Shown in pieces: positions 43,201-51,689 of a stretch of 64,000 bases of DNA. Position numbers and translations under genes: made by a program. Positions within the stretch are counted from its first letter, which is position 1. Each line of letters opens with the position of its first letter. The notes below the pieces were generated by a model. That model was not told the DNA's origin, did no database searches, and saw only the letters and a program-made list of their open reading frames with translations. This DNA comes from Vibrio sp. UCD-FRSSP16_30 (GTDB lineage: Bacteria > Pseudomonadota > Gammaproteobacteria > Enterobacterales > Vibrionaceae). The stretch covers positions 62,001 through 126,000 of the forward strand of contig NZ_LZFW01000079.1 in assembly GCF_001676025.1 (NCBI RefSeq), given 5' to 3'.

Positions 43201-43938
43201 TTAGTGAATATCACGCCAATACTCTTTGTACAAGAAATAGCTCACTAAGGTAAACAGTGTTACAAACAACAACACCCAGATACCTAAGTTTTCTCGCTCA
43301 ACTTGTACCGGATCACCAGCATACTCAAGGAAGTTAACCAAATCGCGCACGGTATCGTCGTACTCACTTTGGCTCAACTCACCGGTTGCATCGGCTTTAA
43401 CACCCACTACAACCTGCTGCTCTTGACCACCAATTAAATGAGTTTCAAACACCGGCTTAGGCACACCTTGCAACTCCTGCAATACATGTGGCATACCAAC
43501 GCTTGGGAAAATCACGTTGTTAACACCAAATGGACGGCTTGGATCTTCATAAAAAGATCGCAGGTAAGTGTATAACCAATCTGTACCACGTACACGAGCT
43601 GTCAAGGTTAGATCCGGTGGCGCTACGCCAAACCATTTAGCGGCATCTTGTGGTGGCATGTTGTTGACCATCAAGTCACCAACCACCGCTTCAGAATCAA
43701 ACATCAGATTGTCACGCATAAGATCCAATGGGATATCAAGATCATTAGCGACACGTTCATATCGTTGGTACTGAGTAGAGTGACAAGCAAAACAGTAGTT
43801 CATATACGTCTGAGCACCACGCTGCAAAGACGCTTTATCACGAATATCATTGTTTGCTTTATCGAGAGCGAAGTTTCCACCCGCGGCAAATCCAAGAGCA
43901 GGCACTAACGCAAATAACAATATAAATAACTTTTTCAT
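43201..43938 (-). CDS. petC: Ubiquinol-cytochrome c reductase, cytochrome c1
   Basis: Cytochrome c1 of the bc1 complex accepts electrons from the Rieske protein on the periplasmic side. The 245 residues have a signal peptide (MKKLFILLFALVPALGFAAGG), the haem c motif CFACH (Cys49-His53), a conserved NNMPPQDAAKWFG segment, the likely Met ligand in the SVGMPHVL region, and a C-terminal membrane anchor, WVLLFVTLFTLVSYFLY. Its ATG overlaps the petB stop by one base. Confidence 0.97.
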   Translation of the reverse strand: MKKLFILLFALVPALGFAAGGNFALDKANNDIRDKASLQRGAQTYMNYCFACHSTQYQRYERVANDLDIPLDLMRDNLMFDSEAVVGDLMVNNMPPQDAAKWFGVAPPDLTLTARVRGTDWLYTYLRSFYEDPSRPFGVNNVIFPSVGMPHVLQELQGVPKPVFETHLIGGQEQQVVVGVKADATGELSQSEYDDTVRDLVNFLEYAGDPVQVERENLGIWVLLFVTLFTLVSYFLYKEYWRDIH

Positions 43939-45200
43939 TATTTGGTAATCCTTGTCGGTAGTGTCTTAGTCTTCTCGTTCTTACTGTAGATAAACAAAAC
44001 CACAAAGAACATGAAGTAACCCAGACTGAACAAACGAGATAGATTGGTGTACAACTCAGTTGCAGGAAGCGCACCAAGTATACCTAGACCGATAAACGAA
44101 ATCGTAAACTGAATCAGGTTAATCAAATGCAGCTTGCTTCTGTAACGGAACGAACGCACATTACAACGGTCAATCCACGGCAGTAAGAACAACACTACAA
44201 TCGAACCACCAAAGAAGACAAAACCAATCAACTTGTCAGGAATGGCACGCAAAATGGCGTAGTTTGGAGAGAAATACCAAACCGGTGCAATATGCTCAGG
44301 TGTTTTCAGTGGGTTCGCCACTTCAAAGTTAGGTGGCTCAAGGAAGAAGCCGCCCATTGCTGGCGCATAGAAGAGTACATAACTAAAGAACAACAAGAAT
44401 ACACCCACATAGAACAGATCTTTTACCGTACCGTAAGGGTGGAATGGCATCGAATCGATGATGTCATATTTTTTAGTGTAATCTTCATGGAATTTAAATT
44501 CCGACTCATAGTCATCACCCATCGAGCCTTTTGGCAGTTTGGTATCAATACCATCTGGGTTATTTGAGCCTACTTCATGCAATGCCAAAATGTGCAGAGC
44601 AACAAGCAATAGTAATACGATAGGTAGAGCGATAACGTGCAGTGCAAAGAATCGGTTTAGTGTCGCGCCAGAGATAACGTAATCACCGCGAATCCATTGC
44701 GTTAGGTCATCACCAATAACAGGAATGGCCCCAAATAGACCAATGATTACCTGAGCACCCCAGTAAGACATTTGTCCCCAAGGTAGCATATACCCCATAA
44801 AGGCTTCGGCCATCAATACAACAAACAGCAACATACCAAATAGCCATACTAATTCACGAGGCTTTTGATAAGAACCGTAAATTAATCCGCGATACATATG
44901 CAGGTAAACAACAATAAAGAAGAAGGATGCGCCAGTTGAGTGCATATAGCGAAGAAGCCAACCGTACTCCACATCACGCATGATGTATTCAACAGAAGCG
45001 AATGCGCCTTCTGCTGATGGTACATAGTTCATGGTAAGCCAAATACCAGTCACAAACTGATTGACCAATACCAACATGGCTAATGCGCCAAAGATATACC
45101 AGAAATTTGAGTTTTTAGGCTGTGGATACTCCGACATATGCTTTCGGTAAGTATTCATCGCCGGGATGCGTTTTTCAATCCAGCCGAGTAAAGCCTCCAT
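43938..45200 (-). CDS. petB: Ubiquinol-cytochrome c reductase, cytochrome b
   Basis: Cytochrome b is the membrane core of the bc1 complex and carries the two b haems and the quinone sites. The 420-residue protein has eight or so membrane segments, haem ligand His residues in RYMHSTGASFFFIVVYLHM and ALHVIALPIVLLLLVALHI, and the Qo-site PDK-type loop around YFSPNYAILRAIPDK. It is joined to petA and petC by one-base overlaps, making a tightly coupled petABC operon. Confidence 0.97.
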   Translation of the reverse strand: MEALLGWIEKRIPAMNTYRKHMSEYPQPKNSNFWYIFGALAMLVLVNQFVTGIWLTMNYVPSAEGAFASVEYIMRDVEYGWLLRYMHSTGASFFFIVVYLHMYRGLIYGSYQKPRELVWLFGMLLFVVLMAEAFMGYMLPWGQMSYWGAQVIIGLFGAIPVIGDDLTQWIRGDYVISGATLNRFFALHVIALPIVLLLLVALHILALHEVGSNNPDGIDTKLPKGSMGDDYESEFKFHEDYTKKYDIIDSMPFHPYGTVKDLFYVGVFLLFFSYVLFYAPAMGGFFLEPPNFEVANPLKTPEHIAPVWYFSPNYAILRAIPDKLIGFVFFGGSIVVLFLLPWIDRCNVRSFRYRSKLHLINLIQFTISFIGLGILGALPATELYTNLSRLFSLGYFMFFVVLFIYSKNEKTKTLPTRITK

Positions 45201-45790
45201 TACGCCTCTCCTTGGTCTTCGCCAATTAAAATTAAGTTATCATTCAGATACATATGTGGCGGTACTGCGAGGTTATAAGGTGCTGGAACACCCTGGAATA
45301 CACGCCCTGCCATATCAAACTTAGAGCCGTGACATGGACAGAAGAAACCGGATTTCACACCACTTACTTGCTCACCAAAACTATTTGGAAGGTAAGTAGG
45401 TGAACAGCCTAAGTGCGTACATAAACCGACTGCAATAAAGATTTCAGGCTTCAAGGAACGATATATATTTTGTGCGTAAGTTGGTTGCTGTTCCTCAACT
45501 GAATCTGGATCACGCAGTTGCTCTGCAAGTTGATCAAGCTCTTCTAAAGTCGCTTGTCCACGCTTAACAACCCAAACAGGTTGTCCACGCCAAATTACTC
45601 GGGCCATTTGCCCTTCTTCTAACTTACTTATATCGAATTCAACTGGAGCGCCAGCGGACTTAGCCCGAGCACTTGGATTCCAAGATTTGATAAAGGGTAC
45701 AGCCACAGCTGCTGCTCCTAGACCACCGACCACGGCTGTGGTGGCAGTTAGAAACTTGCGACGTCCATTATTTAGTGGCGCATTGCTCAT
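45200..45790 (-). CDS. petA: Rieske iron-sulfur subunit of cytochrome bc1
   Basis: PetA carries the 2Fe-2S cluster that passes electrons from ubiquinol to cytochrome c1. It has a twin-arginine N-terminus, NNGRRKFLTATTAVVGGLG, that doubles as membrane anchor, and the Rieske boxes CTHLGCSP and CPCHGS. I start it at ATG 45790 (196 residues, MSNAPLNN) because GGGAG lies 8 bases upstream; an ATG five codons earlier also follows an AAGGAG but with shorter spacing. It is the first gene of petABC, transcribed from a good promoter near 45900. Confidence 0.96.
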   Translation of the reverse strand: MSNAPLNNGRRKFLTATTAVVGGLGAAAVAVPFIKSWNPSARAKSAGAPVEFDISKLEEGQMARVIWRGQPVWVVKRGQATLEELDQLAEQLRDPDSVEEQQPTYAQNIYRSLKPEIFIAVGLCTHLGCSPTYLPNSFGEQVSGVKSGFFCPCHGSKFDMAGRVFQGVPAPYNLAVPPHMYLNDNLILIGEDQGEA

Positions 45791-45884
45791 CCAACATTCT
45801 CCCATTTGCTCCTTTGGATAGAATTACCCCTGCAACAGAGCTCAGCTTAAAAATTAAAACTTAGATTCTATTTTTGTGGGTGAA

Positions 45885-45913
45885 ATGATAAAGAAAACAC
45901 CAGTTTATGACAA
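45885..45913 (-). promoter_or_regulatory. petABC promoter, sigma-70 type
   Basis: TTGTCA (45908-45913, five of six) and TATCAT (45885-45890, five of six) are separated by 17 bases, leaving a leader of about 90 bases before petA. Confidence 0.6.
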
Positions 45914-46031
45914 GATAAAGCTACTTTTTCACAACATCTCTGAAGCAAATCAGAGCATAGGTCACAAAAGAAGGGAAAGTGAAACATTTACTGTGGGAGA
46001 TAGTAACGACTGAGGAGATTTTGCGGAGATA
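45914..46031. other. Intergenic remainder between rpsI and petA
   Basis: The petA-rpsI gap is about 330 bases. Beyond the petABC promoter and the rpsI terminator I see nothing coding or structured in this part. Confidence 0.5.
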
Positions 46032-46068
46032 AAAAAACAAAAAGCCCGGTATAATACCGAGCTTTTTT
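46032..46068 (-). terminator. Terminator of rplM-rpsI
   Basis: On the minus strand AAAAAAGCTCGGTA and TACCGGGCTTTTT form a stem with one mismatch, followed by a T-rich tract. It lies about 60 bases past the rpsI stop. Confidence 0.85.
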
Positions 46069-46120
46069 GACACAATTCCAGCTCGAAAGCCAGAGCATTG
46101 CCCTTTCTGAATAAGAAAGA

Positions 46121-46513
46121 TTAACGCTTAGAGAACTGTGGTTTACGACGTGCTTTACGTAGACCAACTTTCTTACGTTCAACCTGACGTGCGTCACGTG
46201 TAACGTAGCCAGCTGCGCGTAGAGCAGGACGTAGAGTTTCATCGTATTCCATAAGAGCACGAGTGATGCCGTGACGGATAGCGCCAGCTTGACCAGAAAT
46301 ACCACCACCAGAAACAGTGATGTAAAGGTCTAGCTTGTCTAACATTTCAACTAGCTCAAGTGGCTGACGAACAACCATACGAGAAGTTTCACGACCAAAG
46401 TAAACATCAAGGCTACGCTTGTTGATTACGATGTTACCAGCACCCGGTTTGATGAAAACACGAGCAGCTGAGCTTTTGCGGCGACCAGTGCCGTAGTATT
46501 GATTCTCTGCCAT
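46121..46513 (-). CDS. rpsI: 30S ribosomal protein S9
   Basis: S9 is a small-subunit head protein whose C-terminal tail reaches the P-site tRNA. The 130 residues include [16 protein letters not shown] near the start, [15 protein letters not shown] near residue 70 and the conserved basic end [12 protein letters not shown]. The longest frame begins at a TTG two codons earlier; the ATG at 46513 gives the family's usual length. It follows rplM by 15 bases. Confidence 0.98.
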   Translation of the reverse strand: MAENQYYGTGRRKSSAARVFIKPGAGNIVINKRSLDVYFGRETSRMVVRQPLELVEMLDKLDLYITVSGGGISGQAGAIRHGITRALMEYDETLRPALRAAGYVTRDARQVERKKVGLRKARRKPQFSKR

Positions 46514-46528
46514 TTCCAATATCCCCGA

Positions 46529-46957
46529 TTAGATGTCTAGTACTTGTGGTTGTTGAGCAGCATGGTTGTGCTCAGCGCCAGCGTATACTTTTAGCTTACG
46601 GTACATTGCGCGGCCTAGAGGACCACGTGGTAACATACCTTTAACAGCTAGTTCGATAACCATTTCTGGTTTCTTGTCGATCAACTTTTCAAAAGTGATA
46701 GATTTTAGACCACCTGGGAATTCAGAGTGACGGTAATACACTTTACCTTTAGCCTTGTTACCTGTTACAGCAACTTTCTCAGCGTTAACAACGATGATGT
46801 AATCACCAGTGTCACAGTGAGGAGTGTATTCAGCTTTGTGCTTACCGCGTAGGCGAGAAGCGATTTCACTTGCAAGACGACCAAGAGTTTTACCTTCTGC
46901 GTCTACAACATACCAGTCACGTTTTACTGTTTCTGGTTTAGCAACGAATGTTTTCAT
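46529..46957 (-). CDS. rplM: 50S ribosomal protein L13
   Basis: L13 is an early-assembling large-subunit protein. The 142-residue length equals the E. coli protein, with [16 protein letters not shown] near residue 20, [18 protein letters not shown] near residue 50 and [20 protein letters not shown] near residue 108. It is the first gene of rplM-rpsI. In E. coli L13 represses its own operon through the leader; the leader here is about 140 bases long and structured. Confidence 0.98.
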   Translation of the reverse strand: MKTFVAKPETVKRDWYVVDAEGKTLGRLASEIASRLRGKHKAEYTPHCDTGDYIIVVNAEKVAVTGNKAKGKVYYRHSEFPGGLKSITFEKLIDKKPEMVIELAVKGMLPRGPLGRAMYRKLKVYAGAEHNHAAQQPQVLDI

Positions 46958-47098
46958 GCTAATAATAACCCGTTAATTTGAAATTAAACTTTAAGGAGCG
47001 GTTGCTCCCACTGTCTAAGAGCCCAGTCATCACCCCTTCGAGTGGTGGCACTCTTTGGCAATTTTTAAAATAAAAAATTACCAGCAGTAACGGTGGGT
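46958..47098 (-). promoter_or_regulatory. Structured leader of rplM-rpsI, possible L13 operator
   Basis: Between the predicted transcription start and rplM I can pair three hairpins on the minus strand: GGTAATTTTT with AAAAATTGCC (one G-U), an AAGAG/CTCTT stem with an inner CACC/GGGTG element, and GGAGC-AACC-GCTCC close to the start codon. The ribosome-binding site is weak. Autogenous control by L13 is known in E. coli; its presence here is inferred from length and structure. Confidence 0.45.
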
Positions 47099-47104
47099 CG
47101 CAGG

Positions 47105-47132
47105 ATTATACCGAAGCGTAGCAAAAACGCAA
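47105..47132 (-). promoter_or_regulatory. rplM-rpsI promoter
   Basis: A perfect -10 TATAAT (47105-47110) is preceded after 16 bases by TTGCGT (47127-47132). A GC-rich CCTGCGACCC stretch follows the -10, resembling the discriminators of growth-controlled promoters. Confidence 0.55.
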
Positions 47133-47219
47133 TCCTACACGAGTAATTTCTTGCGTATTTTTTCACCAATCATTATCTCAATTCATATCGACACTCAATC
47201 GAGTTCAGATATTCCTCAT

Positions 47220-48332
47220 TTAAGCTAAGTGTTCTTGAGCTAAGTAGTCACTGCTTTGCATTTCAGTTAAGCGTGATTCACAACGCTGAAATTCAAACTC
47301 CAGTCGACCTCCAGCATAAAGTTCCATTAATGGCACTTGAGCGGCAATGATCAAACAAACACGTCGTTCATAAAACTCATCGACTAAAGCGATAAAGCGC
47401 CTAGCCGCATCGTCATTACTGGCATCTAGCTTAGGCATATCACTGAGCAATACCGTATGGTATTCACGCGAAAGTTCAATATAGTCGTTCTGGCTACGTG
47501 GCGTTTGGCATAATTGAGCAAAACTTGCCATCAAAACGCCGTTATAAGCTCGGATAACATCAACTTGTCTGTGATTAACCTCGACTATTGTCTCAACCTT
47601 GCCATTTTCGACATTAACAGCACTTAACGATTCAAAGTAGGCATCAAGATTATGCTGTGCCGAATCATCTAAAGGATAATGATACAACTCAGCTTGTTGT
47701 AAGGTTCGCATTCGAAAATCATTATCGCTGTCTAATTCAAATACCTGACAGTTTTGTTCAATCAGCTTTATAGCAGGCAAAAATCGAGCTCGCTGCAGCC
47801 CATTGCGGTATAAAAGATGAGGGGGAATATTTGATGTCGCCACAAGAATCATATTTCGCGCAAACAGAGCTTCAAATAATGTTCCTAGCAACATGGCATC
47901 GGTAATGTCTGAAACAAAGAACTCATCAAAGCAAATAACATCAGCTTCACTCTTAAACTTATCAGCAACGAGTTCTAAGGGATCGCTTTGCTGTTGAAGT
48001 TGTTTTAATTCATCATGCACGCGATACATAAAGCGATGAAAATGCATACGCATTTTTCTTTTACTTGGGTATAAATCAAAAAACGTATCCATAAGATAGG
48101 TTTTTCCGCGACCTACCCCCCCCCATATATAAAGACCTTGAGGTGAAATGACCGGTTGGGGCTTACTAAACCAACCTCGCCATCCTTTAACAACAGGAGC
48201 CTCAGGGGCCTGAGCAAACTCAGTCAAACGACTATATAAGTCGTCAAACGCTTGTACAGCCTTATGCTGCTGGGGATCAAACTGAAATCCGTGATGATTT
48301 ATATCGTATTGATATTTGTCTAAGGGCGTCAT
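47220..48332 (-). CDS. zapE: Cell division ATPase ZapE
   Basis: ZapE (YhcM, AFG1-like) is an AAA+-type P-loop ATPase that associates with FtsZ and affects ring stability, notably under low oxygen or heat in E. coli. The 370 residues show Walker A GGVGRGKT at 71-78, Walker B VICFDEFFVSD near residue 134 and the VATSNIPP sensor-like segment near residue 167. The DNA just before Walker A contains nine consecutive G on the coding strand (48116-48124 as C on the plus strand), an unusual homopolymer inside an ATP-site. It is divergent from zapG. Confidence 0.94.
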   Translation of the reverse strand: MTPLDKYQYDINHHGFQFDPQQHKAVQAFDDLYSRLTEFAQAPEAPVVKGWRGWFSKPQPVISPQGLYIWGGVGRGKTYLMDTFFDLYPSKRKMRMHFHRFMYRVHDELKQLQQQSDPLELVADKFKSEADVICFDEFFVSDITDAMLLGTLFEALFARNMILVATSNIPPHLLYRNGLQRARFLPAIKLIEQNCQVFELDSDNDFRMRTLQQAELYHYPLDDSAQHNLDAYFESLSAVNVENGKVETIVEVNHRQVDVIRAYNGVLMASFAQLCQTPRSQNDYIELSREYHTVLLSDMPKLDASNDDAARRFIALVDEFYERRVCLIIAAQVPLMELYAGGRLEFEFQRCESRLTEMQSSDYLAQEHLA

Positions 48333-48451
48333 TTTAAATGATGAACTAAATTAGATTCTTTATTGGATAAGGTTCTCATAGTAACATGAGCTATGTTGCG
48401 GTGTAAGAACGCAGTAACTAGATTGTTAACAGATTAACAAAAGGAAATACT

Positions 48452-48886
48452 ATGCCTTGGATTTATGCGATTGTCGGTTTATTCGTGGGAATCATTGTTG
48501 GAGTGATCGTTTCTCGTATCACCACGCCTCAATATAAAAAACAAAAAGAACTGCAAAAAGAATTAGAAACTAAAAAATTCGAACTTGAACAGCAACGTCA
48601 GGATATCAATGACCATTTTTCAGAGTCTGCTCAAATCCTCGATAACATAGGTAAAGATTACCGTAAGCTCTATGAGCATATGGCAAAAACATCAAATGAG
48701 TTGCTACCTAATCTCCCAACTCAAGACAATCCATTTGCAAAACGTCTTGAAGCAACTGAAAAAGAGACTGAAGAAAAGGACTCAGGTAGTTTACCACCAA
48801 AAGATTACGCTAATGGCGCAACAGGTATGCTTAAAGATGAAGAAAAGGAAATTCTGAAAGCACCTGACGCAATTAAAGCGACATAA
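48452..48886 (+). CDS. zapG: ZapG (YhcB, DUF1043) envelope/division protein
   Basis: This DUF1043 protein corresponds to YhcB/ZapG, a small inner-membrane protein linked to cell division and envelope growth. The 144 residues comprise an N-terminal membrane segment (WIYAIVGLFVGIIVGVIVS, about 3-21), a Lys/Glu/Gln-rich coiled coil (about 26-75, with FELEQQRQDINDHFSESAQI), then a conserved YEHMAKTSNELLP segment and a polar disordered tail. The ribosome-binding site is AAAGGAAA. It precedes degQ as in E. coli. Confidence 0.92.
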   Translation: MPWIYAIVGLFVGIIVGVIVSRITTPQYKKQKELQKELETKKFELEQQRQDINDHFSESAQILDNIGKDYRKLYEHMAKTSNELLPNLPTQDNPFAKRLEATEKETEEKDSGSLPPKDYANGATGMLKDEEKEILKAPDAIKAT

Positions 48887-49018
48887 TTCCATACTTTAAA
48901 AACTGGAACTTTCAATAACTTGAGTATGCAACCATCCTTTAGGTTTGCATCTCTTTATGGAACTTACGCTCCTTTTCTCTGTCTCAAGCTTGAAAGTATC
49001 GACTACAAGGAGTTAACG

Positions 49019-50389
49019 ATGAAAAGACCTTTGCTGACCTTATCGGCTATCGCATTGAGCTTAAGTTCCATCATCACCCCATTGCACGCCAGTGCAGCCC
49101 TACCTGTACAAGTGGATAACAATGAACTGCCAAGTCTTGCGCCAATGCTTGAGCGTGTTTCTCCTGCGGTTGTCACCATTGCTGTAGAAGGCACTCAAGT
49201 ATCTAAACTGCAGATCCCAGATAGCTTTCGCTTTTTCTTTGGCGATGAACTTCCCACAGAACAAGCACAAGAGCGACCATTTAGAGGCCTAGGTTCTGGG
49301 GTGATTATTGATGCCGATAATGCACATATAGTGACTAACTATCATGTCATTAACGGCGCAGACAGTATTAAGGTGCAGTTAACCGACGGCAGAGAGTACG
49401 ATGCGGAGGTTATTGGTAGTGACCAGATGTCTGATATCGCACTACTAAAGCTAGATAAAAAGCCCAAAGGACTCACTGAGATCAAGTTTGCAGACTCCGA
49501 TAACCTTAGAGTTGGCGATTTTGCAGTGGCGATAGGTAATCCATTCGGGCTAGGTCAAACCGTGACTTCGGGTATTGTCTCTGCGCTTGGACGCAGCGGA
49601 TTAAACCTTGATAATCTGGAGAATTTCATCCAGACCGATGCCGCGATTAATACGGGTAACTCAGGAGGGGCACTGGTTGATCTCAATGGTAACTTAATTG
49701 GGATAAATACCGCTATTCTTGGGCCAAACGGCGGCAATGTCGGTATTGGGTTTGCCATTCCGGCCAATATGATTCGCAATCTAAGCGATCAAATCATTGA
49801 GTTTGGCGAAGTAAAACGCGGCATGCTCGGTGTACAAGGTGGTGAAATCACGGCCGAATTAGCCGATGCTTTAGGTTATGAATCCAGCCGAGGTGCTTTC
49901 GTCAACCAAGTTATGCCAGACAGCGCCGCTGAAAAAGCCGGCCTGCAAGCTGGCGATGTCATTGTTTCAGTCAATGGCAAAAGCATTGATACCTTTAGTG
50001 AATTACGAGCAAAAGTAGCCACTTTAGGCGCAGGTAAGAAAGTTCAGCTTGGCGTCATTCGTGATGGTAAAGATAAGACATTTGATGTCACTCTTGGAGA
50101 ATCATCGCTTCAGCAAACCAAAGCCGAACAACTCCATCCTGGTTTAACGGGTGCAGCTCTTAGTAACACAAGTAAAAATGAGCCTCATCAGGGCGTTAAA
50201 GTTACTTCTGTGGCTGAGAATTCAGCGGCAGCATCTTATCAAATTGAGCAAGGTGATATTATTGTCGGTGTTAACCGTCAACCAACATCTAATTTAAAAG
50301 AGTTTCGCTCTATTATTGAAAAACAAGACGGTATTCTTGCTTTAAATATTATTCGCGGAAATAGAAAAGTCGTGGTGATTGTTCGTTAA
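49019..50389 (+). CDS. degQ: Periplasmic serine endoprotease DegQ
   Basis: DegQ is an HtrA-family periplasmic protease and chaperone. From the chosen start (49019, with AAGGAG 6 bases upstream) the protein is 456 residues, close to E. coli DegQ, with a signal peptide ending near LHASA. The catalytic triad is His109 (TNYHVI), Asp139 (SDIALL) and Ser215 (GNSGGAL). Two PDZ domains follow (about 265-355 and 375-455). An in-frame ATG 33 codons upstream would put a non-signal sequence ahead of the signal peptide and is rejected. A terminator separates it from degS. Confidence 0.96.
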   Translation: MKRPLLTLSAIALSLSSIITPLHASAALPVQVDNNELPSLAPMLERVSPAVVTIAVEGTQVSKLQIPDSFRFFFGDELPTEQAQERPFRGLGSGVIIDADNAHIVTNYHVINGADSIKVQLTDGREYDAEVIGSDQMSDIALLKLDKKPKGLTEIKFADSDNLRVGDFAVAIGNPFGLGQTVTSGIVSALGRSGLNLDNLENFIQTDAAINTGNSGGALVDLNGNLIGINTAILGPNGGNVGIGFAIPANMIRNLSDQIIEFGEVKRGMLGVQGGEITAELADALGYESSRGAFVNQVMPDSAAEKAGLQAGDVIVSVNGKSIDTFSELRAKVATLGAGKKVQLGVIRDGKDKTFDVTLGESSLQQTKAEQLHPGLTGAALSNTSKNEPHQGVKVTSVAENSAAASYQIEQGDIIVGVNRQPTSNLKEFRSIIEKQDGILALNIIRGNRKVVVIVR

Positions 50390-50447
50390 AACGGTTCGCT
50401 AAAAATAACTCGTTAAAACAAACTATTGACTCTATTTTAAGTAAATG

Positions 50448-50473
50448 AAGGGAAGCTGATCGGCTTCCCTTTT
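50448..50473 (+). terminator. Terminator of degQ
   Basis: AAGGGAAGC (50448-50456) pairs with GCTTCCCTT (50463-50471) around a 6-base loop, followed by a short T-rich run. It sits between degQ and degS, so degS probably has its own promoter in the next 60 bases. Confidence 0.75.
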
Positions 50474-50530
50474 CCTTACTTAAAATTGAGTGTTATGCTT
50501 TGCATTGAGACATCACTTTCTGAGGGCATC

Positions 50531-51601
50531 ATGCTGAAATTCTTATTACGCTCCGTTTTACTTGGATTACTAGCAGCCGCATTGATCATTGCTGTGGTGC
50601 CCAATCTGCGTAGTAAAATCATACCTACATCTTCTCAGGCAAACACTGCTCTCAACTCCAGTGCAATGTCCTTCAACGACGCGGTGCAACGCGCAGCCCC
50701 TGCGGTTGTTAATATTTATAGTCGTCAATACTCTGAAAGTGATCGCAGTAAGCTAAAAACTCAAGGCTTAGGCTCAGGTGTTATTGTCAGTGATAAAGGC
50801 TATATCATCACAAATTACCATGTTGTGGCCAGTGCCGATCAAGTCATTGTGGCGCTACAAGATGGACGTGTTGCCAGCGCTCAGTTAATTGGACAAGATC
50901 GTCGTACCGATATTGCGGTATTACAAATATCCATGTCGGATCTTCCTGTCATCCCTCTAAACCCTAATTATTCAGCAAAAGTTGGGGATATTGTTTTAGC
51001 AATAGGTAACCCTTACAACCTAGGACAAACCACCACCTTTGGCATTATCTCAGCCACAGGTCGCTCATCAATTAGTGCCGATGGTAGGCAGGCCTTTATT
51101 CAAACCGATGCTGCAATCAATGACGGTAACTCCGGGGGAGCTCTCGTCAACTCTAAAGGAGAGCTTGTCGGTATCAATACCGCCTCATTTCAGCAAGCGA
51201 CTGACTTAGAGACCTATGGTATTTCTTTTGCTATTCCGCAAAAGCTGGCTTGGAAAATCATGAATAAAATCATTGCTGATGGGCGCGTCATTCGTGGATA
51301 TATCGGTGTTGATGGTCAAAACATTAGTTCTATGACTAACCGATTGTTAGCTGGAAACTTTACCGGTGGCATTATTATATTAGGGGTGGAACCGGGTGGC
51401 CCTGCTGATAAAGCCGGAATGAAAGCTCAAGATATCATTGTAAAAATTGGCGATATGGTGGCGGATAATCGCCAAAACGTTATGGATGCAGTAACCGACT
51501 CTAGACCGGGCTCAAAACTTGACATTGTCATTGTCCGTGACGGTAAACAGCAACATCTTACCGTAGAAATTGGCGAAGATAACCGACGTTTGACGCCTTA
51601 A
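50531..51601 (+). CDS. degS: Membrane-anchored site-1 protease DegS
   Basis: DegS is the inner-membrane HtrA protease that senses misfolded outer-membrane proteins and makes the first cut in anti-sigma factor RseA, starting the sigma-E response. From ATG 50531 (GAGGG upstream) it has 356 residues, matching E. coli DegS. An N-terminal membrane anchor (LLRSVLLGLLAAALIIAVV, about 4-22) precedes the protease domain with His97 (TNYHVV), Asp127 (TDIAVL) and Ser201 (GNSGGAL), and a single PDZ domain (about 255-345). An ATG 15 codons earlier is in frame but has no ribosome-binding site. Confidence 0.96.
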   Translation: MLKFLLRSVLLGLLAAALIIAVVPNLRSKIIPTSSQANTALNSSAMSFNDAVQRAAPAVVNIYSRQYSESDRSKLKTQGLGSGVIVSDKGYIITNYHVVASADQVIVALQDGRVASAQLIGQDRRTDIAVLQISMSDLPVIPLNPNYSAKVGDIVLAIGNPYNLGQTTTFGIISATGRSSISADGRQAFIQTDAAINDGNSGGALVNSKGELVGINTASFQQATDLETYGISFAIPQKLAWKIMNKIIADGRVIRGYIGVDGQNISSMTNRLLAGNFTGGIIILGVEPGGPADKAGMKAQDIIVKIGDMVADNRQNVMDAVTDSRPGSKLDIVIVRDGKQQHLTVEIGEDNRRLTP

Positions 51602-51622
51602 TAAATAAGCATCTAAAACAAC

Positions 51623-51660
51623 AAGCCCCTCAATAATTCATATTATTAAGGGGCTTATTT
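51623..51660. terminator. Terminator between degS and parC
   Basis: AAGCCCCT (51623-51630) pairs with AGGGGCTT (51649-51656), enclosing an inner AATAAT/ATTATT stem. T-richness follows on both strands, so it may serve both converging genes. Confidence 0.75.
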
Positions 51661-51689
51661 ATTTCTAATTATGTTACTGAAATTAAGAC

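Noticed and set aside
48920..49018. Upstream in-frame extension of degQ
   Set aside because: It would bury the signal peptide 33 residues inside the protein; a ribosome-binding site sits directly before 49019.
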